Below are positions 32,330-43,287 of a DNA stretch of 64,000 nucleotides, piece by piece. Every line of letters starts with the position of its first letter. The stretch's first letter is position 1. Made by a program: the position numbers and the translations under genes. The stretch is taken from NCBI GenBank assembly GCA_963921215.1, contig OY992509.1:20500323-20564322 (forward strand). The letters run 5' to 3'. Source of the stretch: Scoparia ambigualis (taxonomy: Eukaryota; Arthropoda; Insecta; Lepidoptera; Crambidae). The notes below the pieces were generated by a model. It worked only from the letters and a program-made list of their open reading frames with translations. It was not told the DNA's origin and ran no database searches.

Positions 32330-32494
32330 GTGATGATAATATGAACGTTTAATGGTAAATGATATTCCCCCAAACCCCTTTGAGTTTCAATAAAGATGTA
32401 GGACTTTACTGAGGTCTCGTACCTACGGACTTCTTGAGAAAATTTGAAAAATGATGTTGCACTGTTTTGTTTTATTTGCTAACTCTCATACAAC

Positions 32495-35136
32495 CTCGGA
32501 CCAAATATCACAATGGACAGAGTCTTTGGATTTTTAGCATGTCCGTATTTTGTTAGTGTGCAGCTTTCTATCTGTACATGTGTGCGTGACTAAAGATGTG
32601 ACTAGTATATCGATATAATCACTTTAATGTGGTGTGTACCTAGTTCGTTATTATAATTTGGGGTTAAAGTTACTCACGTCCGTAGGTTTACCGTTTAGAC
32701 CCTACACGTGACCCTTGGGTGGTGCTAAATCAGTGACACTGACTGAGTGGTAGAGCCACGCTGCGTTGCAGCACGCCGGGCACGCTGGGCCGGCTCGCCC
32801 GGCGTAAATACCAACCTCTCACTAAGGGTGTTACCCGACCAATCGATCGATCGTCGATCGACGGCATCGATCAACGTCGATCGAAGTTGATCGACTGGTC
32901 TGGTAGCTTTAATCGATCGACGGATACCTACCGTTTGACTAACCAATCGATCGACGACGGTCGGTCGACGTTGATCGATAGGTGTGGTAACTTTAATCAA
33001 TCGACGGATACCGTTCGTCTAACCCATCGATCGACGGTCGGTCGACGTTGATCGATTAACCCTGGCTAAATTCCATCAGCGAAATGTATTCAGAAAAGAA
33101 CTCGTTGTTCTTGGCCAGTACGATGTTGCTCGTACTATTATTACGGAGACGCAAACGCAGAAGAATCTTGATGCCGCCGTTTTTTAAAGCCAACGATCGC
33201 TTATTTTATCCAAATGACATTTTAAGCAGCGGTTTTTGTTTTTTTTTTTTTTTTGCGTAGCGATTGTCATAAATTTCGAGGTTAGTAGTTTCGAGGGAGG
33301 TAGAGAGGAAGAGGATGGAGGGGGTACGGTAATGGTAACTTAGTAGAATATTTGTTTTTTTTTTCCTAAAAATAACCTAAAATAACCTCAAAATAAAAAT
33401 ATCTTGAAAACTATGCATTTTCGCACTTTGGCTCCCCCTCCCCCTCCCCTTCCCCCCTTTTTTGGTGTTGCTTAATCTAAAGTGCTTCCCAAGGTGTTTG
33501 GGGGAATATCATTTAGTATTTAAACGTTCATATTATCATCACTCATTATTATCAACATAAACATAATCTAATATTACGATTATTATCCATGGGCACGAAA
33601 TAATTTTTTTTATAAAAGAGGGAGGCAAACGAGCAAGCGGGTCACCTGATGGAGAGTAATCACCGCCGCCCATGGACACCCACCCGCAAAACCAGAGGAG
33701 TCGCAGACGCGTTGCCGGTCTTTAGGGAAGGAATAGGTTTAAGGAAGGAATAGGAATTGGGAGGAGGGGGGGGGGGGGAAGGGGCCTCCGGAACCCTCAC
33801 TAGTCGGACGAAACACAACAGCACCAAGTGCCATTATTTCACGCCGAATATTAGAGAGGGTGGTATTACGCCGGGCGAGCCGGCCCAATGCGTGCTGCAA
33901 CGCAGCGTGGCTCTACCACTCAGAAAAGTGAAGCGGCCGGTGCGTCTAATCAAACAGCTCGATTTAACACCCAATCCATTTTACCGGTCGATTGTCGATC
34001 GACATCGATCGACGTCGACTAATCCATTCTACCATCGATCGATGCCATCGATCGACGATCGATCGATTGGTCTGGTAACACCCTAATATCCGGCGTGAAA
34101 TAATAGCCCTTGGTGCTGTTGTGTTTCGTTCGGGCAGTGAGGGTTCCGGAGGCCTCCCCCCCCCCCCCCCCGCTCACAATTAATATTCCTTCCTTAAATG
34201 CCGGCAACGCATCTGCGATTCCTCTGATGTTGCGGGTGTCTATGGGCGGCGGAGATTACTCTCCATCGGGTGACCCGCCTGCTCGTTTGCCTCCTTCTAT
34301 TATAACAAACAAATAAAAAATAATAATTTGTCTAGTAAAGTGAAGAGCAATACTTTTTACTATTCATATTCCCGCCCATATTATTAAGATTCAATTTTGA
34401 ACTAAGGCTAAAATTTTTACTGTAAAAAAAGATTTTTCAAAATGTTTGAAACAGAGCCTTGAATATTTTGTAGGCTCTCAGTTATCACGTCTAATAGCTT
34501 TAACCCATTCACGTCTTATTTCCGGGCATTTTGGAAACCTAAAAAAAGAATAATAAAAAGAATATTAGTAATATCGATAAAGCTTCGATACACAAATACG
34601 TACATCACTAATCATTATGCCAAAAACAAAGCCTTTAAATTACATTTAATTAAGGTTTAAAACCTGATTCTTATGAATAGTGTACGATATAGTATGATTT
34701 AGAATTAGCAAAAATTAATGCTTTGCCGTTTTAATTATTAAAAAACTCATAGTAAAGCATACATATTATGAGAAATCACTAACGTATGAAATGATAATTC
34801 CTGGTCCCTCACACCTCCTTTAGTTGTTCTTGACGAACAATAAACAGCAGAACAAGACATTATGTCAATTGTATATTACACAAATAACACAAACACTAAG
34901 ATTTCTTAATATTTCACTATTATTTCGCACAATCCAGCAATGTTTTGACCTAGTAGTCGGTCATGAAATGACACGTCTCACACCGACAGTGCGTCGTTGC
35001 CAAACGTACATTCACTATCTCTTTTACTCATATCACACTACAGTCATACAGACAGAGATACAAATACTTTACTTTGATACACGTATGTAAAAGCGGCAAC
35101 GTCGTAAGACTCTGTCCATGTAATATTTGGTCCGAG
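32495..35136 (-). mobile_element. P-superfamily DNA transposon, copy 2 (2642 bp)
   Basis: Near-identical to copy 1 but in reverse orientation, with the same ends (CTCGGACCAAATAT) and its own perfect 8-bp duplication CATACAAC (32487-32494, 35137-35144). The different target duplications show two separate insertions. Confidence 0.87.
34400..34862 (-). pseudogene. THAP domain exons of the P-like element (copy 2)
   Basis: Reverse-complement equivalent of 24593-25035, with the same split exons and the same TGA after RRDN. The zinc ligands C-x4-C and C-x2-H are retained. Confidence 0.75.
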
Positions 35137-35398
35137 CATACAACTCACGATCACTTGACAGTAAATAATCCATCATTATTTCACATTAATATTCGACAAA
35201 ACACAAATTATAGACAATAAAACGAAACTGCAGACATGACGTTTCACTTTCCCGCCAAGAAGTCCCTTGTGCTTTTAAAACATGAAGTGTTACCATATAA
35301 TAAATTTTTCCTCTGATGCGGGGAAATTGACCAAAGTTAAACTGAATTCAAACAAATATATTTTTAAAGATTGAATTCTAGGTAAAACCCACTCTTCG

Positions 35399-35470
35399 AC
35401 GACCTCCGTGGTCGAGTGGTTAGCACGCCGGGTCTAGATGGGTTCAATTCCCGGTCGGGTCAATTAAGAG
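35399..35470 (+). repeat. tRNA-derived SINE head
   Basis: 'gacctccgtggtcgagtggt' with B-box 'gggttcaattccc'; same family as 21958. Confidence 0.75.
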
Positions 35471-35778
35471 AAAAACTGTTTTTCTAAATTTATTTCGAAT
35501 CTATTTCTAGTTAATCGTGTTTTTTCTATGTATATGTATATTTCTCCGTTATCTTACTATATTAAGGAGTTTCAAAAGAATACTTATCTTGGTCAAGATT
35601 ATTGGTGTGAGCGTAAACAAAATTTTAAATTTAATTTAACTCTCTGTTTTGTGGTTAACGAAATTAGCTAAATAAGGTGGTAGTTTACTATGTTCGTATA
35701 TTTTTTTTCGAGCCCAATTATCTATATTATTTAAAACAAAGTCGTGTTAGTTACACCACTTAAAAAACACTTTAAAAA

Positions 35779-36560
35779 ATGAGCAGCGACGAGGAAGGCG
35801 TGAACATTGTTTTGGCTGTGGTGGATTTAGTTCTCGAAAAATGTAACAGGGGTCCTAAATGAGTAAGAGAATACCAAATGTGTCAAACAATGGGCGATTT
35901 TCCGAGATCAAAAAAAAAAGAAATTGGTTCGTAAATGACTTCATAGATGGCGCTTAGCATAGATTAGTATGGCGCTTAGTAAAAGGCGGGTTCATGAAGA
36001 GCACGTGTATGGCTGCGTGTCATTTATTCTATTCCAAAATAGAAATAGGTTCTGGATGTCCTGAATATAAATAGGTAAGTAAATACTAGTTTCTTTTCTT
36101 TCGGTAGACAAGTAAAAGTGTAGAATTTATTACAGCCCATAAGTAGCCCAGCTTTCATAAAACGACATCTATCGAGTGTTTTTGAACTAATTTTTACTTT
36201 TTAATTTGGGCTGTCAGAAAATCGCCCATTACAATGCGATCCAATTGCGATTCAATTATGCCATTCGTAAATTAGCAGACTTGGGCCCCAGATATAGATT
36301 TCGTGTCAGACCTTACTTAAAATTTTTCTTGATTTAAAATTGTGATCTGAGACTCAACCATTTTGTGATGACAGAGTTCACAGAAGTACCCATAATCTCT
36401 GCCATATCCGCGAAGGCATCTGTTTTAGTTTTATTTTTATTTAGATTCCATGTCGCGTCCCATATTTACGGGTCTTTCACGAATCAACATTATGAATTTC
36501 TAGTGTTGTCTCTGCATTCCACTCGACAATGCACTCCATCATCATGAGCGAAACGTCTTC
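35779..36560. pseudogene. Degenerate Harbinger/MADF-type transposon relic
   Basis: A plus frame from 35779 reads MSSDEEGVNIVLAVVDLVLE before a stop, resembling Harbinger ORF starts. On the minus strand (36550-36340) broken frames read MECIVEWNAETTLEI and DAFADMAEIMGTSVNSVITK, like a MADF/Myb-SANT domain. Heavily decayed; assignment tentative. Confidence 0.35.
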
Positions 36561-36776
36561 CTGCGTCAAAATCAAACATATAATGAAAGATCCCCTCCCC
36601 AGACGAACGTGGGGGATGTTTTCCACAAACTCCGGCAAACACGTTCAAGTGTGTTGTTCGATAAAACATTTATTAGGCCACGCCTTTTTTTTATGTTTTC
36701 AAACAATGTTCTGTTCAAAATCTGGCGCAGCGGACCCGGCTTTATACTGTGAAAAACCGGCAAGAAACTCAGTAAG

Positions 36777-37075
36777 GGGACTTCTTGGCGGGAAAGTGAA
36801 GCGCCATGTCTGCAGTTTTGTTTTATTTTCTTTAAATTTGTGTTTTGATGAATATTATTGTGAAATAATGGTAGATTATTTACTGTCAAGTGTTTGTGAA
36901 CGTGCATGAGTAGCAAATAAAACAAAACAGTGCAACATCACTTTTCAAATTCTCTCAAGAAGTCCGTGTGAGACCTCAATAAAGTCCCACAGCTTAATTG
37001 AGTCTCGAGGGGTTTGGGGGAAAATCATTTACCATTAAACATTCATTATCACTCATTATCATCCACTTAATGTTA
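36777..37075 (+). repeat. Dispersed repeat B, copy 3
   Basis: Colinear with 15895-16180, including 'tcaataaagtcccacagct'. It provides an uninterrupted version of the P-like copy 2 target site. Confidence 0.8.
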
Positions 37076-37206
37076 AGAAAAAAATAATTAATTACTTACT
37101 ATTAAAATCTTGACACTGGCTAAATGTGCTGATCGCACGAAGGCATTATTTAAGAGGGAACTCAGCAAGGGCATTACCCCCTTTACTCTCCTCTTTGGGC
37201 ATTACT

Positions 37207-37237
37207 CTCGGACCAAATATTACATATTTGGTCCGAG
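37207..37237. mobile_element. P-like excision footprint or minimal element (31 bp)
   Basis: Consists only of the two P-like ends: CTCGGACCAAATATTAC joined to ATATTTGGTCCGAG. It is flanked by a perfect 8-bp duplication GCATTACT (37199-37206, 37238-37245). Confidence 0.8.
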
Positions 37238-37379
37238 GCATTACTTTTCTCTTTTCTCCCCTTTCTTTTACAGCGTCAATACAAATTGGAATATGCCCTC
37301 CCTATCTTAAAAGGACATTTTCCATTGATCAATGATGTAAGTAACTAAGTTACTACATACATCATATTTATTTATTTTT

Positions 37380-37640
37380 AAACCCCTCAACCGGCAGTTG
37401 CCGGTGCTTGTTGGGCGCTTGTTGACGAGCCGGTTTCTACCCGGTCCGGCGCCGGGTCGAAGCCGGCTACGCGCGCTGACAGCACGGTTTGTGCCCGGTT
37501 CGCAAATGACGGCTAGCCGGCTGAAGTGCGGCTTCTTCGGCACACGTCTTGTGTACGTCCGGTACCGTCAACAAACCCTCATAGACTCAAGACTGTCATA
37601 CGTGACCGCGCGCCGGGTGTAAACAAAGGCCGGCGCGACG
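37380..37640. other. GC-rich segment, unassigned
   Basis: Rich in 'gccgg' words and stands out from its surroundings. Open frames on both strands lack recognisable motifs. Confidence 0.4.
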
Positions 37641-37944
37641 CTAGCGCTGGCTCGTGAGTATACCTTCTTAGTCTATACTACTGCAATTTCTATTACGTCC
37701 GTCGGTATATCACAATTAGATGGCGCTGCTTAATTCCCATACTTACCTACCAAAGACATTACCTACCTATCTACAAAATAGTATGAATTGAAAATTAAAG
37801 GAACTAGCATTCCACCATACCCGCAGCCGGCCGGCAACCTCAATATACCTATAAAGATGCACTCTGTCCGCCGCGCCGCCCGCGCCGGCAACCTCAAAAC
37901 CTATAAAGATACACGCTGTCTCAGCGTTGTCTTCTCAAAATAAT

Positions 37945-38110
37945 GTTATATTGGTACTACTGGTTAGTGGTATGATGGCACGTTAAAGTACTCCCTGCTA
38001 ACTACCCTACCCTGCCTTGTATTAGTTGTATTGTATTGGCACTCGCAGTACACCTGCGAGCACCCTGACTCGGCGCTACCTGGTGGGCTCCGTGTGCGGG
38101 TTCTCGCGTA
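37945..38110 (+). pseudogene. Fragment of the cysteine-rich secreted protein family
   Basis: The plus frame reads YWHSQYTCEHPDSALPGG then shifts and stops. It matches YWHSQRTCEHPNAVLVG of the gene at 46667-46881. Its 3' flank also matches the flank of the pseudogene at 45577. Confidence 0.6.
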
Positions 38111-38326
38111 GATGAACGAACGCTGTCGCGGTGGTGTCTTCTTTAATGTTTCCTGAATCTGAATATGTACATTTCGATAGGTAACTAAAACATTTCTTCC
38201 ACCTCTCTCTGCGCTGAGTGGAATGCTAAACCTATTCTTATCTATGACTGCGGGCAGCGCGGCGGTTGTCGTAGTAAACGAAAGACAGAAGAGTACAGCC
38301 ATAGTAGAATAAAAGAAGTATGCTAT
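37964..38326 (-). CDS. Hypothetical short ORF with signal-peptide-like start
   Basis: From an internal Met at 38326 the frame starts MKIAYFFYSTMAVLFCLSF, signal-peptide-like, then an uncharacterised basic sequence. It lies antisense to the cysteine-rich fragment, and parts of its DNA recur in shuffled order at 45530-46010. It may be a first exon or chance. Confidence 0.25.
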   Translation of the reverse strand: MAYFFYSTMAVLFCLSFTTTTAALPAVIDKNRFSIPLSAERGGRNVLVTYRNVHIQIQETLKKTPPRQRSFIYARTRTRSPPGSAESGCSQVYCECQYNTTNTRQGRVVSREYFNVPSYH

Positions 38327-38486
38327 TTTCATACAAACACGCCGAGCGCGGCTTGTATGGGAGCGCGGCTGAGCCATCCCGTACGTAAGTACGCGTCGTC
38401 GCACGCACACACTGGCGAGTTTATTGATGCTGGTAAAGGCTACACGTTCAAAAATATTGTGATCCACGGCTATTTATTCCTTAGCG

Positions 38487-38625
38487 TGATATTTATTGAG
38501 CGTGTAGACTGAAGTATTGACGGATCGCGATACGGATCACAGGATTTCTAGATTTCCGAATTACGGATTGTCAATCCATGGATCGTGATAAATATTGAAC
38601 GTGTAGACGCGCGGTCAATATTTAT
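38487..38625. repeat. Inverted repeats of a 'gtgataaatattgaacgtgt' element
   Basis: The word occurs at 38587 and, in variant or mirror form, at 38487 and 38615. It recurs near 45078, next to the hAT element. Confidence 0.55.
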
Positions 38626-38676
38626 CACTTCAGTACGCACGCTCCGCGGCAGCGATGGGTGACGATGTGCCAGCAG

Positions 38677-38830
38677 TGCGATTCTCTAAGCTAAAGCCTT
38701 CATAGCTGCGGCTGCCGCAGCGCTGAGAAATGACTCTGTCTCTTTCATATTCATATAATTGGAAAGAGACAGCAGATCACAGCAATGCGCGCAGCGTCTA
38801 TGTCGCTTAGAGAATCGCATAGCAGTGCCA
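38677..38830. mobile_element. Short TIR element (TGCGATTCTCTAAGC ends)
   Basis: 15-bp perfect inverted repeats enclose two smaller inverted blocks (gtctcttt / aaagagac). The target duplication is ambiguous (AGCAG on both sides). Confidence 0.6.
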
Positions 38831-39745
38831 TGCGGGACCGAGCGACGATCCCAGACTCTACAATCTTCATAGAAGCTACTTGGTAAATAATGAAATTGTT
38901 ACACTACCAAATTTGATTGGACACGGAAAGTTAAATATTGGCATAATAAATAATGTATTTTTATTTTAGTAGCATTATAATTTGATTGTTGCCGTAAAAG
39001 CGATAGAGATGGCGCTAGCAGCGATATAATAATACTAAAATTAAAAGTAAGCTATTTTACGACCTACCAAGTGATACGGCCATCTCCTCAAATCAATCGT
39101 ATAATATTTGCGACATTACGTTACACTTTCTTGCTTTTAGTAGTTTTTTTGTGTAAACAGGTCTTACAATTAAACTTTTTTAAATATTATCTTATACTTA
39201 CAGAAATGAACTTTAGTCATGTTTAACAATGTAACATAGGTAGCGTTGAAATTCTTTTATTAAAAAGTAAAAAAGGTTATTTTTTTTAATTGCCTAGAAT
39301 AATAGTTGGATTTGAGTAGTTCTACTAGCAACACTCTTGAAAAGTTTGTTTTCCACAAGTTTGTCTTGCGACTTGCGAATCGAATTGCGAAATTTAAATG
39401 GTTTACAGTAGTTTCCTTTTGCTTTTTTCCGTCGAGTTGAATGTGTTTCCTCCGTATATTGCATTATGCATTATTGTGTTAGTTGTATTGTGAGAGACTC
39501 GTAGTTTTGCGTTGTTTATCGAGTAGTAGGTACCTACTCATTTTTGTTTCCTTGTGAAATTGAACGCTAAGACTATTTAATTGTAAATGTCCATGTCAAG
39601 GAAAAAATGCTGTGCTCCCGGTTGTCTGGACTCAAGTAAGTGTACATCTCATATAATCTGGGGATACTTAATTGTGTGAGCCGCCACCTTAGGGCACAAG
39701 ATTATTTTTCCCTTTATGTATACTTGTCATTACATTTAATATTAT

Positions 39746-39975
39746 CACGACTATTTATCCCCGAAGGGTAAGTCAGAGACTAGGCAATGAGGACCGCAAA
39801 AGCAGTCCTCTGCCATAGTCCACTTTTCACCAAATAGCGACTGCACATGTGCTCAGCGTGACAGGTAGTGAGCCCAACGCCACTCTATGCTGTTCGATGT
39901 ATGTGTAGTCTTTAGTCCGCTAGTCGCCTTTTACGACACCCAAGGGGATAGAGGGGGTTGTAGTATTCTTTCACC
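39746..39975 (+). repeat. Dispersed repeat A, long copy
   Basis: Runs from 'gactatttatccccgaaggg' to 'tagtattctttcacc', among the fullest copies in the window. Confidence 0.8.
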
Positions 39976-40639
39976 ACTATGCAACACTGTTATCATAACT
40001 TAGAGAATATTAGAATAATAATAAAAAAGTAATTTTATAGAAGTTCAGTGGGTTGTTTTTTGTTTAAAAATAACACTGTTGTGCGTATCAATAATAAATT
40101 CAATCATAAAGTGTTTATAATAAAAATCTTTTATCTCTTTTAGATTCACATCCAACTCTGCATTCCCGAATCCAGCAAAAGATAAAGGGAGATTTGATTA
40201 ATGGGTTTATTCAATTGGAGATGATATTATTGGTATAGATGATCAAGATATTTATAAACGTCGTATAGTGTGTGCCATGCACACTTTGAAGAAAAGTTTT
40301 GTTGTCATTTTGATAGAATCAGCAATATTGCAATACCGAAGTCAAAGATTTAACAGGACTGTTGCAACTAATATGGGATACCATACAGGTAACTTTACTA
40401 TTCAATAAACATTAAAAACATTTATAAGCCAAAATAGGGCAACCTTGTTTTTTTTAAATTCTGTGATAGAGTGGCGCTTTGCTTTCCACTCGCCTGATAG
40501 TAAGTGACGATAAAGCCGAAGGTGGAAGCGCGGAAGGCGTTACTGAGAGACTATTTTTTTTATCGTTGAACTGTCAGAACATGTCAAAGCCATTAACATT
40601 GTTGTTATGGCAACAGACTTAGAAAGGATAGTAGTAGCT

Positions 40640-40727
40640 AGGCTGGTTTATTACAATTCCTACCATTGAACCTGGGACCTCTGGCTCTGAGACCCTTGGC
40701 TTCACCAATAGAGACCACAAAGGTGGC
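40640..40727 (-). repeat. tRNA-derived SINE head
   Basis: On the minus strand 'cctttgtggtctctattggt' and B-box-like 'ggttcaatggta'. It overlaps the start of an open frame that is therefore not a real gene start. Confidence 0.6.
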
Positions 40728-40729
40728 TC

Positions 40730-41118
40730 TAGAAACAAATATTATCTCATTACCAAAAGAATATCAACTACATACTCCCACAAGAACAAGATACATGAAC
40801 TTGATATATCAGCGTCCTAGCCATAAATACGAGTATATATACAACAAAAATGTTTTTAATATGTGTATTTTGATTTTTAACAAGCTTCCTGACGATATAA
40901 AACTAATTTGTATAAATAAATTTAAAAATGTATTAACAAAGTGGCTAATGGGTCATTGCTTTTATAGCGTCAGTGAATTCTTGAATCACAAAATGTAATA
41001 ATTTTTGAATTAAGATTTTTGCATGCCTGCTTGCAGGTTGAATACAATTGTACTAAATTTATAAATGTAACATCCTAATTTACTGCATTCTAGCAAATAA
41101 ATGTATTATCTTATCTTA
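40730..41118 (+). pseudogene. 3' end of a non-LTR retrotransposon
   Basis: Encodes NIISLPKEYQLHTPTRTRYM, then FNMCILIFNKLPDDIKL and GHCFYSVSEFLN, the C-terminal end of a LINE reverse-transcriptase ORF. It ends in a 3' UTR with 'gcatgcctgcttgcaggttg' and a (tctta)n tail. Confidence 0.75.
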
Positions 41119-41129
41119 TCTTACCAAAC

Positions 41130-41335
41130 CATCTCCCCTCCTGGGCGCCATAAAAGACTACCAACACATTGAAGACTGCACATCATATCCAAGAGCATGA
41201 ATAGGAGTTGGGCTCTCCACCTATCAGGCTGAGCATATGTGTAGTGTGACTTGGTGGGCTGTGGAGGGTGTTTGTGCACTGCTTTTGCGGTCCTCATTGC
41301 CTACTTTCTGACTAACACTTTGGGGATAATAGTTG
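41130..41335 (-). repeat. Dispersed repeat A, minus copy
   Basis: Contains 'gcttttgcggtcctcattgc' and 'gactgcacat', mirrored relative to the copy at 39746. Confidence 0.65.
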
Positions 41336-42941
41336 TGAGTGTATGTATTAATAACTGATTTTTTATTTCAGATAAGGGCATTCCTTCTAAAGAATGCAAA
41401 GAAACTGCGGACAGTCTTCTGGCCTGTGACACCGAACTCAATTCACCACAAGAAGTGGGCGGAAGCACAAAGAAAGCTTAAGGGAATGAGATTTATTCAT
41501 CCAATTATAAGAAAAATTTAAAGTGTTGCAACTCTTAGTAATTAGTCATGGACACTCCAAGGGATTTAAGTTTTATTTAAAAAAATAACAATGAGTTTAA
41601 CATTAGTTCTAAATGGATGAGATACTTAAACCAAGACCTGATTAAAACCTTTTTTGGTGCAATAAGGATTCACGGGTGCTGAAACCTAAATCTATGGCCG
41701 AAACACTAACTCCACACCTGAATACTTCGAAAATTCTTTTATTACAATGTTAATAAACAATATGACGAGTGTCTATGCCCCAGCCGGAACAATTTGTAAA
41801 AGTGATTTATGTAAAAATTTACATGCCTTCATCGTCAGAGATGACTGCGAAGCCTGAGAAGCCTCGGCAATCTGTGACTAACAATATTTACCCAATATTA
41901 TTGTCTAAACTTTAGATTCAAAAAATTATCCACAAATAATTAGCGCTCTCTAATATGTAAGAGGATATTTCGCCAAAAAAACAAAAAGTAAAATTTGTAA
42001 AAGTTATCCGGACTGTTCTCGTAATCTTGTTACAAATAGGTGCACAATATATAAAATACAGAGAGTATGCAGGTCAATGCCAATGGCTTGGCAGTCCCAC
42101 TGATGCACTACTTAAATGTATTTCAGAAATACAGGACATAAATGATGTGATTTTAAAAGAATATAAGAAAAAGTAACCATATAGAACTAATTGTTAAAAC
42201 ACATTTATTAATACATATTGATTTCGATTTCATTGATCAAAGTAATTGAATATTTAATCAATGTCACTAGTAGATTTTTTATATTTAATTATTGCAAGGA
42301 AATTAATAAAATTCTTAGTGCCAAAAGGGACTGTCAGGACGATGAAGGCAATAACTTAAAAATTAATGCAAAAAAAGTACTACTTACAAAAAATGTAAAA
42401 GACCAAAAAATAAATGGTAGTTTTAAGTATGTACTTAGTTTTTATTTTAGAATGTTTTTGCGTATGAATTGCCAATTGTTAACATATTGTTTTCCTTGTT
42501 TTACGTATCTACTAGTAATAAGTAAAACATAATTATATGCAATTGGTGATTCATATTACAAAGCTTATCCCCCAAATAAAAATCGTACATGAATAGTAGT
42601 TAGAGAGACTGTACTATAGCTAGCTATATAGGTAACAAAAAAGTTACCATAAAACTAATACAGAGGGCGCTTTGTCAACGTTGCCTCCTTTGAGGGCCGA
42701 GAGAGGTCTCTATTTCCGTATATAAAAAAGTACTTTGTGGACGATCCGTCGCGCCGCGCCGTCACCCGTGCTTATAGAACCTTCTGCAAATGACCAAAAA
42801 TACCTGAAAGAATTTCTGCCCGAACTGTGGGATAGTTCATACACTTATTACAAAAAGAAACGAAGCCCTAAGCAAGTTACTGGACAAATATAAAAATGCA
42901 AGTATTGACGGTGTCAGGAAAAAAATAATAGGTTATGCTTA

Positions 42942-43110
42942 GGGGTCTCGGTAGCTTAGCGGTTAGAGCAGTGGACCGGCAATCCTAAGGTCATGGGTTT
43001 GATTGAATCGCATTTGAGCTTTCCTGTGGCTCGTTGTTTTTTTCTAGTTAACATTTTATCCTATATCTATATCATAGCATTGAAAACGCAAAAATTTCAA
43101 TAATAAAAAA
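42942..43110 (+). repeat. tRNA-derived SINE
   Basis: Head 'tcggtagcttagcggttaga' with a tRNA-like layout, then a tail ending 'gcaaaaatttcaataataaa' and poly-A. The tail is shared with 28430-28595. Confidence 0.7.
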
Positions 43111-43287
43111 AAAATAGCCTACGGTCCAACTATAGAAAAGAAATTTTCATCCATCGCTTTCTTTTCACTATTTTCTTTATCGATATTTCTAAAATAGCAA
43201 TAGGTACAGGCTGTAACTATTCTTGTTGTATCCATGGTAGCGTCCGCACGGTCCGCACCGCACAAAGGAAGCCACAATACTGACGTG

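Larger units (their letters stand above)
32330..35275 (-). repeat. Dispersed repeat B copy interrupted by P-like copy 2
   Basis: The pieces 32330-32494 and 35145-35275 join into one minus-strand copy of repeat B (compare 15895-16180). The P-like element splits it at CATACAAC. Confidence 0.75.
39587..42175 (+). pseudogene. THAP-domain P-element-type transposase relic
   Basis: Exon 1 (39587-39635) reads MSMSRKKCCAPGCLDS to a GTAAGT donor. Exon 2 (40144-40388) gives the rest of a THAP domain (FPNPAKDKGRF, WVYSIGDDIIG, HFEEKFCCHFDR) with a lost base and a stop. Near 41630-41810 two frames encode QDLIKTFFGAIRIHG and PEYFENSFITMLINNM, the conserved C-terminal region of P-type transposases and THAP9. 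The RNase H-like catalytic core between them is missing. A further C-terminal frame ends at about 42175 (SEIQDINDVILKEYKKK). LINE and repeat A copies interrupt it. No P-like ends like those at 24317 flank it. Confidence 0.62.

Noticed and set aside
36529..36925. 126- and 117-residue overlapping open frames
   Set aside because: They span the boundary of repeat B and a transposon relic and have no motif.
40666..40729. Start of the 110-residue plus frame as a gene start
   Set aside because: The first ~20 codons fall in an antisense SINE head; only the downstream part is LINE coding sequence.
42952..43020. tRNA genes (also at 21958, 22976, 35399 and 52042)
   Set aside because: These have pol III boxes but imperfect cloverleaves, and most recur with the same non-tRNA tails, so they are SINE heads.
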